Shown in pieces: positions 46,311 through 57,849 of a stretch of DNA of 64,000 nucleotides. Position numbers and translations under genes: made by a program. The stretch covers positions 310,001 through 374,000 of the forward strand of contig JAOBSW010000553.1 of NCBI GenBank assembly GCA_026214975.1. Direction: 5' to 3'. The notes beneath the pieces are model-generated. The model saw only the letters and a program-made list of their open reading frames with translations, made no database searches and had not been told where the DNA came from. The DNA is from Gentiana macrophylla. Lineage: Eukaryota; Streptophyta; Magnoliopsida; Gentianales; Gentianaceae. How positions within the stretch are numbered: position 1 is the first letter of the stretch; each line of letters starts with the position of its first letter.

Positions 46311-46575
46311 TGAAGAAAACAGTAGAAAGTATTTTATGATATGGAACTGTGTGTAATTCTCATTGATTCTGCAAAACATACAAGGCTGTGCTATATATTT
46401 TACTAGGGTACTAGGGCCGACCCTAACCCTAACTTGGGGACCAAGAATTACAATTACATCAGCCGTAAATAATAATAATAATAACAAGAGCAAGCCGTAA
46501 ATAATAATAATAGCAAATGACTAAACTATCCTTCTATCCCTTCTTCGTTCTTCGTTTGTAGTATTCTGTCTAACA
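46311..46575 (-). repeat. element C 5' LTR
   Basis: 265 bp with the same ends as the 3' LTR. The PBS abuts it on the left. Confidence 0.97.
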
Positions 46576-47041
46576 CCGACTACTTCATGGACAGAAAATG
46601 AGATATTTTATTATGCACAGAATTACAAGGAGTTTTCACATGAATTGTGAAAGACACACACTCTTGGAAGACACAATTTGCATTGATTACAACATTGGTA
46701 TTTATAGGTACAAATCCCTAACCGTAACAACCATAAGGTCTTTGTCGGAATTGTCATAAATACCCCAGATGTGGACCCCAGCTCCATCTGTTATCCACCA
46801 GATGAAATTCAGCTTCAAACTGACTTTCTAGACTTATAATCAACTGCCCAGATGTAGAACTCAGCTATACTCAGCATACCAAAACTGATTGTTGACTTCA
46901 GAAGAAACTCAGTTGCACTTCATCAAACTGACTTTCACATAACTGAAACTGACCATCATTCTCAGTCTCAGTTTTCCAGATTTATTCCACCAGTTTATTC
47001 ATCAGTTTAAAGATCAAGTCACCAAAACTGGAAAATCTCCA
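46576..47041 (-). repeat. element T 3' LTR, right piece
   Basis: Continues from the second ccgac. It ends ...AAAATCTCCA next to CCTTGACTTG, whose complement AAGTCAAGG is the polypurine side. Several AACTGACTT-like repeats lie at 46800-46980. Confidence 0.65.
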
Positions 47042-47122
47042 CCTTGACTTGAACTCTCATTCATAGTCAATCAGATTGCATAATGAGATGTACTCGTACC
47101 AGATGCATTCGTCAATGCCGGG

Positions 47123-48906
47123 TGATGAGCGTAAAATCTACCCCAACAAAAACAATTTATAAGGACTCGAAACTGTGGGTAAACTAACTCTCTAACCGGC
47201 AGTGTACCGGGTCGATTGCTAGAATAGCTACAGGAGTACGAGGTCGAACCCAAAGGAATCGTGTTTGTAAGTACCAAAGTGAACGTAATGCTTAGTCTAG
47301 GTGATCAAAGTTCTTAAGGTTTTGTTTACTACAACGACACTAAGTGATTCTAACTAACGAGTCTAAAGATAAAAAGGAAGAAAGAAGATTAAACTACTAA
47401 GTTTTAAAGATAGTTAAAGAGACATAGCCGAACCATGATCAAAATAGCTAGTTTCACCCCAAGGAATGACAAGACCGGGAGTGTGCAATAAACGAACGAA
47501 CTCTTACATTCAATTTCACGGGTACGTGCTCCTAATCCCGGTGCTAAGGTCTGAACAACTCTTCCCCAACAACTTATGCCAAGTCAACTAACCTTTCCTA
47601 AGAGAGATTCATTCACAAGACAATCAAGCACAAGAGCCGTTTAAACGTTAAAAACGAGTAACCTCGAACTACAATGCGATCCTAGAACCCTTTTCCCACA
47701 CCCCTCTCTCTGAACAACTCTCAAGAGTGATGTGTGTGATTTTTGACCTAGGTGATCAATCTAGCCCAAATCCGTTATAACGAGTTCTAAGACGTGAAAT
47801 ATGCAAGGAACAACAATAAAAAGCACTACCCACTCCCAATTTCATCACCCAAAGGGTGATTTCACAAAATTTCACATGATTTGGCTATGAAGATGTTTAG
47901 CTACACATTATATTAATCAAAACATGCATAAAACAGTAAATAAGAGCCATAACAAGTAAAAGAGAAGAGAGATATACCATAAAATTGCAGAAATTTGAGA
48001 TTAGATCCAAAAGTACAAAATAGAGAAGTAATTAAAAGGTGGTCTCTTAGTGTTTGGAATGAAAATCTAAGCTAAGAAATGGAAAGATTATGCTAAGATA
48101 TTGTTGATTTACACTAAAAGAGAGTATTTCTAAGCTATTACAAAATTCGAGCAAAAGATGGGTAGAGTTTTGCTAAGAAAAGCTTGATATCCAAGAAAAT
48201 GTCTAAGGGGTATTTATAGGTGGAGGAAAATCTGCTGCAAAAAGGGTCCAAACGCGGCGTTTAAATGGTGGAACGCGTTTGGGATCTTCAAACGCGTGCG
48301 TTTCGCTTACCTGAACGTCGCGTTACACATAAAATTCAGGCGGGGACTTGATCGTTTCTTCATCTGGAACGCACGTTTAGGAAGGTTCAAACGCGCGTTT
48401 GGGATCTTGGAACGCACGTTTGGCCTGGTTCCCAAACGTGCGTTTAGAGGGCTTCAACTCTGAACCTGGTCTGAACTTCTGGAACGCGCGTTTAGAGATT
48501 CAAACGCGCGTTTGAGGGCGTGGAACGCGCGTTTGGGGATTTGAAACGTGCGTTTCAACCCCTGTTTCCCCAAATCTTCACTTTTTTCCTTTTTTAGGCC
48601 CTCGTCTTGCCTCGGTCATGCTTTTTCACCACAAATCGTCACCTTCCGGGTCCTCGAGACACCAATACCCTTCAATATCGACCACAACCACGAACAACCA
48701 CACCATTCCAGAGGGTAAACGTGCTCGGGAATGGGGTTAATACCAATAAAAAGGGGTAAGAATTCATCAAAGTAATGGATTCATTCCCCGTGCCATAAAC
48801 TCACGATAACACCCCGAAAATGGTCTAATTCACCCAAAATTGTGCTGAAAATGTGATAAACGGGGGTGATTAGTGCACCGGAGTCACGTAAAGTTGACTC
48901 CCATCA
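47123..48906 (-). mobile_element. solo LTR S2 (Ty3-gypsy)
   Basis: TGATGAGCG to CCCATCA, duplication CCGGG at 47118-47122 and 48907-48911. Contains the U5 block (47195-47214), a TATA box and a dense AAACGCGCGTTT palindrome array. Inserted in element T between its purine tract and RNase H. Confidence 0.94.
48211..48560 (-). promoter_or_regulatory. S2 promoter: TATA with AAACGCGCGTTT array
   Basis: Minus-strand CCTATAAATA at 48220-48211. Upstream in sense are about 12 variants of CAAACGCGCGTTTG between 48250 and 48557, alternating caaacg...cgtttg with gaacg...cgttt. The 48388-48401 and 48501-48514 copies are perfect 14-bp palindromes. Confidence 0.7.
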
Positions 48907-48985
48907 CCGGGATGTACTTGTACCAAACTTCTCAACATAATCCGCTCAAGTTGATCTGCCCTCAACTGAGTATCCAGTTTTTATT

Positions 48986-50876
48986 TTATAATCTTTGAAT
49001 ATTCAGCAAGTCCAGGCACAACTGAAACTTGCTTTGTTGAACTGGCTTAGTGAACATATCAGTAGGATTATCCTTGGTGCTGATCTTCTTCACTACAACC
49101 CTCTTCTCATTTCTCAAAAAATGATACATCACATCAATATGCTTGGTTCTCTCATGATGAACCTGGTACTTAGCTAGACAAATTGCACTTAGACTGTCAC
49201 AATAAATCTCAGCTTGATCCTGATATAGCCCCAAATCACTAACTAGTCCCTTCAACCAGATACCCTCATTGGCTGCTTCAGTAAGAGCAATATACTCAGC
49301 TTCAGTAGTTGATAAAGCCACCGTTGCTTGATGAGTAGCTTTCCAGCTGACAACCTAATTCCCCAAAGTTAAAACATAACCAGTCATAGATTTTCTATTG
49401 TCCACATCACTTGCATAATCAGCATCACAGTACCCTGTGATCAGTTTCTGAGTATCACCTCCATAAATGAGACCAACATCAGCTGTAACTCTAAGGTACT
49501 TGAAAAATTCTTTTCACAGCTTTCTAGTGTTCCTTTCCAGGTTGAGCCATAAACCTGCTGACAACACTGACTGCCTGAGCCAGATCAGACCTAGTGCACA
49601 CCATGGTATACTTCAGACTGCCAACTGCACTAGCATAGGGAACTCTTGACATGTACTCATTCTCTTCTGCTGATTGTGAAGCAAAAACTGACAAATGAAC
49701 ATTTGATGCCATAGGAGTATCTATTGGCTTAGCAGCTAACATGCCAAACTTTGACAAAATCTTCTGTATATAGCCCTGCTGAGATAAAACTAGTTTACTC
49801 TGACTTCTATCTCTTCAGATCTCCATCCTCAAAATTTTCTTGGCTGCACCCAAATCTTTCATTTCAAACTCTGCACTGAGAAGGTCTTTCAGTTAATGAA
49901 CATCAGACTTCTTTCTTGCAGCTATTAGCATGTCATACATATATAACACAAAATAGATGTATGGTCCACCCTCCAACTGACTATTATAAACACATCAATC
50001 ATAAGGACTTCTACTGTAACCCAACTGGATCATATAACTGTCAAACCTTTTATACCACTGCCTAGGAGCTTGTTTCAGTCCACACAAGGACTTCTTCAAC
50101 TTACACACAAAGTCTTCCTTACCAGGAACTTGGAAACCCTCTGGATGAGTCATGTATAGCTCTTTATCTACCTCACCATATAGAAAAGTTTTCTTCACAT
50201 CTACCTGCTCAAGTTCTAAGTCCTTTCGTGGCACCATTGCTATTAACACTATGATTGAAGTATGTTTGACTACCGGTGACAATATCTCATCAAAGTCTAC
50301 ACCTTCTTTCTGACTGAACCCTCTTGCAACCAAACGTGCCTTATACTTAACTCTTTCTGCCTCAGTTATCCCTTCCTTTTTCTTGAAGATCTATTTGCAA
50401 GTAATAACTCTCCTATCAGCTGGATGTTTAATTAGATCCCAAGTCTGATTCTTTAGTAATGACTCCATTTCATCTCTCATGAAAGAAATCCATTGAGATG
50501 CTTCAGAACATGTCTCTGCTTCCCTATAAGTAGAATGTTCAAAACCATCCACTTCTTCTGCAACTTGAAGTGCGTATCCAACCAAATCATCAAAACCATA
50601 CCTCTTGGGAGGTACCTCAACATTGGATCTTCTAGCTCTACTAAGAGCTATACTCTGCTGACCCATGTTCTTAGTTTGACGCTCAAATGACATTTGCTCA
50701 GTTGACTGGCTTGGATTCAGTTCTGGTTCAGCAACCAGATCAGATGAAAACTGACTTGGATCAGTTGATTGTTGCATTCCAACTGACTCCACCTGAAGAT
50801 CCACCTTACTGTCAGTTTTCTTAGTTTCATCACTGGTTTTAAATTTAGTAGTCCCTCTCACTGATGAACTGAGCAT
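48986..50876 (-). pseudogene. RNase H and reverse transcriptase, element T
   Basis: RNase H (48986-49321): [34 protein letters not shown] pieces: 49524-49757 (PIDTPMASN, RVPYASAVGSLKY), 49995-50333 (VDVKKTFLYGEVDKELYM, KKSLCGLKQAPRQWY) and 50391-50876 (linker and EMESLLKNQTWDL). Between 49757 and 49995 the catalytic box reads YMYDML where copia RT has YVDDM, so a catalytic Asp is Tyr. Several stops are present. Motifs match the Tork lineage best, from memory. Confidence 0.88.
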
Positions 50877-50967
50877 GGAATTTTCATCAAAAACTGTATC
50901 CCTGCTGAGAATAACTCTATTTTCTATTGATGACCCTTAGAACTGAATAATCTACATGCTTGCCTGA

Positions 50968-51653
50968 TCACATCTCAATTGGTGTTTTGAGACTGATCCC
51001 TGTGTGAGGACTCATGTTGATTAAGTAGCAAGCTATGGTAACAGCCTCTACCCAAAATCTCCTTGACAAACCAGCACGAGAGAGCATGCATCTTGCTTTC
51101 TCCAGAAGAGTTTGATTTAGCCTCTCAACTACCCCATTCTGCTGAGGAGTATTCCTGACTGTATGATGTCTGGCAATACCCTCATTTCTACATAACTCAT
51201 CAAACTCAGTCCAACAGAATTCTAGGCCATTATATGTACGAAGCCTCTTGATCTTCTTCCCTAACTGATTTTCAACTAGAGCCTTCCATTGCATGAAGCT
51301 CTTGAATGCCTCACTTTTGTGTTTCATCATCACCACCCAAGTCATCCTTGAATAGTCATCAATAAATGACACAAAGTATCTGTGACCACCCAATGACTCC
51401 ACCTTTGATGGCCCCCAACAATCAGAATGAATGTAATGAAGTGATGACTATGTGTTGTGTACCCCTTTTGAGAACTTGATCCTATGAAGCTTCCCAAACA
51501 CACAATGCTCACAAAAGCCCAGATGCTTGACCTTACACTCCCTAAGAAGATCTTTCTGAGGAAGAACCTGCATCTCTTTTTCACCCGTGTGACCCAGTCT
51601 CATGTGCCACAGTTTTGTAAGTTGTGATTGATGAATCTCAGCTGATGCCACAG
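50968..51653 (-). pseudogene. integrase and GAG-pre-integrase, element T
   Basis: 50968-51402: first Asp in VSFIDDYSRMTWV. The second catalytic position reads RLRTYNGLEF where DNG is expected, so Asp is Tyr. The Glu is present in NGVVERLNQTLLEKAR. 51448-51653: LWHMRLGHTGEKEM and CEHCVFGKLHRIKF, the HHCC zinc region. The GAG-pre part is cut by S3 at 51654. Confidence 0.9.
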
Positions 51654-52926
51654 TGATGAGCTTAAATTTACCCCTCGAAAATACATTTATAAAGACTCGC
51701 AACTGTGGGTAAACTAACTCTCTAACCAGCAGAGTACCGGGTCAGATTGTTAGGATAGCTACAGGAGTACGAGGTCGATCCCACAGGGAAACGTGGTTGT
51801 GAGTACCAAAGTGAACGTGTTTCTTAGTCTAGGCGATCAAAGCTGTGGAATTTTTGTTACGATACTAAAGTAGATTTTATTAACGAGTCTAAGGAGAGAG
51901 AAGAGAGAAAGAAAGTTAAACTACTAGGTTTCAAAGAGAGTAAGAAGAGAAGAAGATTAACGAGTCTAAAGGGAGTAAGGAGAGAAGAAAGTTAACGAGT
52001 CTAAAGGGAGTAAGGAGAGAAGAAAGTTAAACTACTAGGTTTGAAAGGGTTTTAAAAGAGAGAATAAAGGACATAGCCGAACCATGATCAAAATAGCTAA
52101 TTTCAACCCTACGGATAGACAAAGCGGAAGTGTGCATTATAACAAATGAACTCTCACATTCAATCTCACGGGTGCGTGCTCTAATTTCGATGTTAAGATC
52201 TCGAACAACTCTCCTTCAACATCCTATGTGAGGTTAACTAATTCTCTTTTTAGAAAACCGATTATCCTAACATGATTAAGTCTTTGTGAGACGCTTGATA
52301 TAACCTCGTTATGGAAACAAGTCCAAAATTACTCGGTCGAAGTGACTACCGATTCATACTCATCAACGTACTACACCAAACATCTTAACGCTGAATGTGT
52401 CAAAGCGAAGAAACCGAAGCTTTACCTAATCCATGGTCTACCGAAAGACTCCGTGAAACAACTTGTCATCGTTGGCTCAAGAACCACCCGGCACTTCATA
52501 GTTCAACCCAGGGTCTAACACTAAACTACACTAATCTAGACTACCACATTCAAGTTACTATGTTGATAATAAAACACCAATGAGCGCGGGCTTGAATTCA
52601 CGACCTAAAACCCCGATATGTTTTACCTCCCGATCTTAGAGCCTCTTTTCCCACCATTCTCTCTCGAACAACTCTCAAGAATGATGTGTGTGATTTTTGA
52701 CCTAGGTAGCTAATCTAGCCCAAATCCGTTATAACAAGTTCTAAGACGTGAAATATGTGAGATATAACAATAAAAAGCACTACACACTCCCTATTTTATC
52801 TTCCAAAGGTTGATTTCACCAAATTTTACATGATTCAGCTATGTGACTACTTTAGCTAAACATAACAACTGAAAATAACAACGAAAATAATATATATCTA
52901 AAATATAAATATATATATAAATACTA

Positions 52927-53020
<94 letters not shown>

Positions 53021-53125
53021 CAAGAAAGAAAAAAACAAAACGAAAAGAAAACAAAACGGAAATAAAATAACTACAATTTATATAGATATACATATAGATA
53101 TATATAAAGATATATATAGATATAG

Positions 53126-53180
<55 letters not shown>

Positions 53181-53407
53181 TTATACTAATTGCATAAAAA
53201 TGAAAGAAAGCAATAGAAGAAAACGGAAATGAAATTATATTAAAACGATAACTAGTCGGGTTATTACACCGACATTATAACTACATATATATCTAATTTA
53301 GGCCCCCCCCAAAACATAAATTAAAAGAAAGGAAAAGATGAAGGAGGATGGGGAAGGAGAGGGGCAAGAAAGAAGGAATGGAAATGGGGGAGTATATATA
53401 GGGAGAG

Positions 53408-53459
<52 letters not shown>

Positions 53460-54094
53460 CACATGGGAGCCATCATCAAGCACATGGGAGGGAATATCCA
53501 TCATTGCAAGTAACATGCACCACATGGTAGAATATAATCAAGTTGGGAAAATATCTCCACTTTTCCCGGCGTTTCTATAAGCGGCGCTTATTGATAAAAT
53601 AGCCATAACTTGAGTTGTAGACCTCAATTGATGTGATTCAAAATGCGTTGGAAAGCTCATTTGAATATCTACAACTTTTATGAAGAACTCTTCCCCAGAA
53701 AATGCCTCTAAGTTGGGTCAAATGTCTGTCGAAGATATTTTACGGTAGGTTATCTGTGACAATTGATCCGTTTGAACTTGTTAGCTTATGGCACATTCTT
53801 CCATCCATCAAAATAAATCTTCTTAGGCTCAAAACATGTCGTTACGTGGAATCTTGGTCAATGTATAATCCTGCAATGAACCACCAAAACACCAAACGTA
53901 AATCCGACACGACACTCCGGTTACTAAACCGGTACAAAAACTAGTAAAAACATTATATTTTATATAATACTTACTACTAACGTACTTAGATAAATCTAAG
54001 GAATTTATGACTCGAAATGACATAATAACGCTCAAAATGGTATCAGAAGTGGGGTAAATTGTTATAATAATAACAGTGAATTTTTCCCTCATCA
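51654..54094 (-). mobile_element. solo LTR S3 (B-related Ty3 family)
   Basis: TGATGAGC to CCCTCATCA, duplication CACAG at 51649-51653 and 54095-54099. It shares the last 500 bp with B (e.g. ATCCGACACGACACTCCGG, GCTCAAAATGGTATCA) and the U3 block at 53603-53700. Its first part resembles S2. Long AT tracts enlarge it. The palindrome cluster is weak here. Confidence 0.92.
52928..53020. repeat. AT microsatellite in S3
   Basis: About 46 AT units. Further AT tracts lie at 53133-53176 and 53408-53458. Confidence 0.97.
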
Positions 54095-54783
54095 CACAGC
54101 AGCAGAACCAGCAACAACTGACCCTTGTAATATATACAGAGTCCCTTTCTTGACTTCATTGAGAACCAAAACTGAGTTTTCATAGACACTCAACACTCCA
54201 CCTTCACCCTTAAAACTGAAACCCCTTCTGTCCAAAGAACTGAGAGATACCAAGTTTTTGGTCATCTGTGGAACATGTCTAACTTCACTCAGTTTACAGA
54301 ATCTTTCATCCTCTGTCCTCAACTGAACTGAGCTAATCCCAACTACATTGCAGACCTTGCGATTTGCCATAGATATATGACCACCATCTATCTGCTGATA
54401 ACTTGAGAACCACTTTCTGTGAGGGAAAATATGAAAGGATGCCCTGAGTCTAGAATCCACACATCAGTTTGATTTGCTAACTCTCCTGCCACTAGGACCA
54501 TGTCCTCATCTGAATCATGCTTAGCTGCTACATCAGCTGTGCCAGAACTATTCTCCTGATATTTCTTCCTCTTTGGACAATTGGACTTCCAATGTCCCTG
54601 CTCCTTACAATAATTACAAACATAAGAGGATTTAGGGCCTTTGGACCTTGTCTTCTTGGAATTTTTCTTCCTAGACTGACCTTGCTCTTTTCCACTGCTG
54701 CTATTGACTACTAGTCCAACAGCCTGATTGTCTGCCCCAGCTGCCTTATATCTCAGCTCCCTGGCATGTAAAGCTGACCTTAT
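54095..54783 (-). pseudogene. protease and zinc knuckle, element T
   Basis: 54100-54460 has the copia protease body (LRTEDERFCKLSEVRHVPQMTKNLVSLSSLDRRGF) and the frame breaks at the DSG site (ILDSR). Around 54575-54620 the minus strand reads the knuckle CNYCKEQGHWKSNCPKRKKY. The gene is cut by D2 at 54784; the predicted duplication is CTTAT (54779-54783). Confidence 0.82.
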
Positions 54784-55851
54784 TGTTGAAATAATGTCCT
54801 AAATCCAATCGGGTTGGACCGGATCCGACCGGGTCGGATCATTTATGCTATTTCTTTATGATTATACATATATAATAAATGACTTTTCTGTTGTCCTATA
54901 TTTGTTCTTTTACGAACCAATTATGAATTGTTATATGATAACGTCCTTAGTATTAAACTGTGATAGAGAAACCATGATAGGCGATTATGGTTGATGAGAT
55001 CTCTAATCACTTTAATAAGTTTGATACTTTAAATGTCTCTAGGCTGATATACTATTAAACAGGGCATTGATAGTACGTATAGACTAGCACGTATTAGATG
55101 TCTTATATCTTTAAGGGCAGGGATAGATCTCTTCTATCGAAGTGTAGAGACACTTGGACTGTACGTGGACGTGTATTTGAGAATGCATATGTTTGACTGA
55201 CCCACTTACACTGTTAAGTGTCACACTATGTGACGGTTGTGTAATTATCCTTAGGACCGGAGTCTACATGGCATCACGGTGTGGATTGTCATGCTTTGAC
55301 ACTATTGAGGTTTTCCTTAGCCATGGGGCGATCATACGATAGTGATTGGGTGTGATACTGAAGCATGCGGAGTATACATGTTAAGTCGTCTGGGAATCGC
55401 ATACCCTAATAGTAGGGGTGAATATCCGAAAGGGCCTTCTTATAAGGAATGTCTTACTCTCGTGAATCTTTGCAAAGTGGAAGTAAATGAGTTACTTCGA
55501 GAGAGAATGAAATCCAGATTATAAGATACGGTCATCAATGCTTGACACACGACGTACGACCGTATGGATAATATTACAGTGATAGGATTCTATTTACACT
55601 CTAACCGAGCACATGAAAGGTAGTAGTCATTGCGTATTGACTCTTCCGATAATTAGGGGTCACGGACGTGTTGCTAGACGCTATCCATGATCGTTAGATG
55701 TGAAGGGCATTTTTGTAATTGCACCTTATGTCTACGTCCAACATATTCGGAAGCCTACCGGGTCACACACATATGAACATCGAGTCGGATTAAAATGTGG
55801 TTATAGTTGATGACCAAATAAGAAAAGTTTTATCTCAAGACTATAAAGGAT

Positions 55852-56217
55852 TGAAGAGAGTTTGAGAATGTGATAAACACAAGAGTAAACTTCAACTTAT
55901 TTTATTCATTGAAATGAGAGGTGTATAAATAGATACAATTGAGAGAGAGACTAGCACTAGCTTGGGCGGCCACTCGAGTATGTAGATGTGGGCGGCAAGC
56001 ATGCAAAAGTAAAAGTAAAAGCTATGTCTATGACATATTAATTATGTCTATGACATAAAGTAAACTAGAGTTTGACATATTAATTGTTTATATGTATCAC
56101 AATTAATATGTCTTTTACAATTAAATAAAGTGTACAAAATATCTGATTTAATTCCCAGAAGGCTGCTGGGCACCTGTGAACTTCAATGAGACTCAGTGAT
56201 CATTGTAATATTCCACA
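55852..56217 (-). repeat. element E 3' LTR
   Basis: 366 bp, TGAAGAGAG to TTCCACA. The polypurine tract follows at 56218-56231 (CCCCCTCAAACCGG). Inverted repeat GACATATTAATTG / CAATTAATATGTC at 56074-56112. Confidence 0.95.
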
Positions 56218-57794
56218 CCCCCTCAAACCGGGTTTGTATATGTTGATGCAGCCAAGTTTGCTACTAAGTCTGCTGAACATAAGAGGTGGAATAGCCTTGG
56301 TAAGAATATCAACATTACGATCTTTGAGGAACATATTGGAGTTGAATAATCTTGGCATCAATCTTTTCCTTCGTAAAGTAATCACAATGTCCACATGCTT
56401 GGTTTTATCATGATGGATGGATCTTGACCATGCATAAGGTGAATTATTATCACAGAGAGTGTGATAGGTTCTTTGAGGAGGATTTTGAAGTTCGGTCAAG
56501 ACTTTTTAGCCATAGAGCTTCACAAATGCCAAGTACAAGTGCCCTGAGTTCGGCTTCAAAGATCGCTTCTTGACACACGATGGGTTGTTTCTTGCTTCTC
56601 CAAGTAACCAGGTTTCCCCATACATATGAGCAATAGCCTGTGGTAGATCATCTGTCAATGTGACATCCAGCCCAATCAGCATCAGTGTAGACCTTGATTG
56701 ATCTATCAGTAGACTTGGTGAAGTGCAGGCCTTGGCCAGGAGTGGACTTTAAATATCTCAGTATCCTATTCACAGCATCCCAATGTTGCTCAAAGAGGCG
56801 GTGCATGAACCGACCGACTGGACTAACCCCAAATGCAATATCAGGCCTTGTGTGAGAAAGGTAGATGAGTTTACCTACAAGCCTTTGATATTGTTCTTTT
56901 CTGACAGCAATGTCACCATGCAGTAGGGTGTTACTGGGGTCTACTGGGGATACAACAGGTTTGCATCCCAGCATGCCAGTTTCCTTCAGTAGATCCAATA
57001 CATACTTCCTTTGGGAGACTGAAATGCCTTTGGTGTTTCTAGCCACTTCCATACCAAGAAAGTACTTGAGGTAGCCCAGATCCTTAACTTGGAACACCTT
57101 TGCCAGTAGAGTCTTTAAATTTTGAATCTCAGTAGAGTCATCTCCAGTAAGGATGATATCATCCACATATACAATAAGAATAGACCTTCTCTGGTTGGTT
57201 GTCTTGATGAACATAGTGTGATCTGAGTTGCATTGATGATATCCAGCAGCTTTGACCACAGTAGTAAGTTTCCCAAACCAGGCTCTTGGGGATTGCTTCA
57301 GGCCATATAGAGATTTTCTGAGTTTGCATACCTTGCCCTGAGTGTGAGGATTGACAAAACCAGGAGGTACATTCATATAGACTTCCTCAGTGAGATCACC
57401 ATTGAGAAAAGCATTTTTGATATCCAATTGGTGTAGAGGCCACCCGGTTGGACAACTAGAGAGATCGAACCCCGGCGGTGTTGAGTTTTGCCACTGGTGC
57501 AAAAGTTTCCTTATAGTCAATACCATAAGTTTGAGTGAATCCCTTGCTACCAATCGGCTTTGTACTTATCAATTGTACCATCAGCATTGTATTTGATAGT
57601 GAATAACCATCTGCAGCTAACTGTCTTTTTGCCTTTTGGAAGAGTTGTGAGATCCAAGTATGATTATCCAGGAGGGCAGTCATCTCTGTTTTAACAGCAG
57701 CCTTCCACTTATCATTTTGAAGAGCCTCCTGAATATTTTTAGGAATAGAGTGAGAGTCCAAGTCCTGTGTAAACATGGCAAAGATAGGAGACAA
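56218..57794 (-). pseudogene. reverse transcriptase and RNase H, element E
   Basis: 57456-57794 is the RT lead-in (EALQNDKWKAAVKTEMTAL) and 56648-57553 the main RT: LHQLDIKNAFLNGDL, YGLKQSPRAWF, catalytic VYVDD, KDLGYLKYFLGMEV, then RNase H start DADWAG. 56200-56499 is the RNase H end (HHDKTKHVDI, DILTKAIPP) in another frame. Frameshifts lie near 57480 and 56640. Confidence 0.92.
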
Positions 57795-57849
57795 CTGATC
57801 ATATGATAAATAAGTATGAATAGAGTGATCAGTGCAAGATCTCTTTCCC

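Larger units (their letters stand above)
16422..46575 (-). mobile_element. copia element C (RE1/Ale-like) with A nested inside
   Basis: Two 265-bp LTRs (16422-16686 and 46311-46575) differ at four positions by eye. They are flanked by the duplication CCGAC at 16417-16421 and 46576-46580. Inside, minus strand, are PBS, gag, protease, GAG-pre, integrase, RT and RNase H. Element A (19805-44640) splits protease from GAG-pre. A MITE sits in the integrase and a short insertion sits in gag. Without the insertions it would be about 5 kb, normal for this group. Confidence 0.95.
16275..54783 (-). mobile_element. copia element T (Tork-like), outermost shell of the nest
   Basis: The 3' LTR starts near 16275 and ends at about 47041 (split by C). 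The internal region runs from 47042 to 54783 and the 5' part is cut by D2 at 54784. Domains on the minus strand run RNase H, RT, integrase, GAG-pre, protease and zinc knuckle as coordinates rise. S2 and S3 are inserted within it. Net T sequence here is only about 4 kb of the 38.5 kb span. The left LTR edge is approximate. Confidence 0.8.

Noticed and set aside
52839..53580. Small frames with Tyr-Ile repeats resembling membrane segments
   Set aside because: They are translated AT microsatellites in solo LTR S3.
54784..55851. A separate new element at 54784-55851
   Set aside because: It aligns, reversed, with D1 and continues after element E at 63272, so it is the second copy of that LTR, D2.
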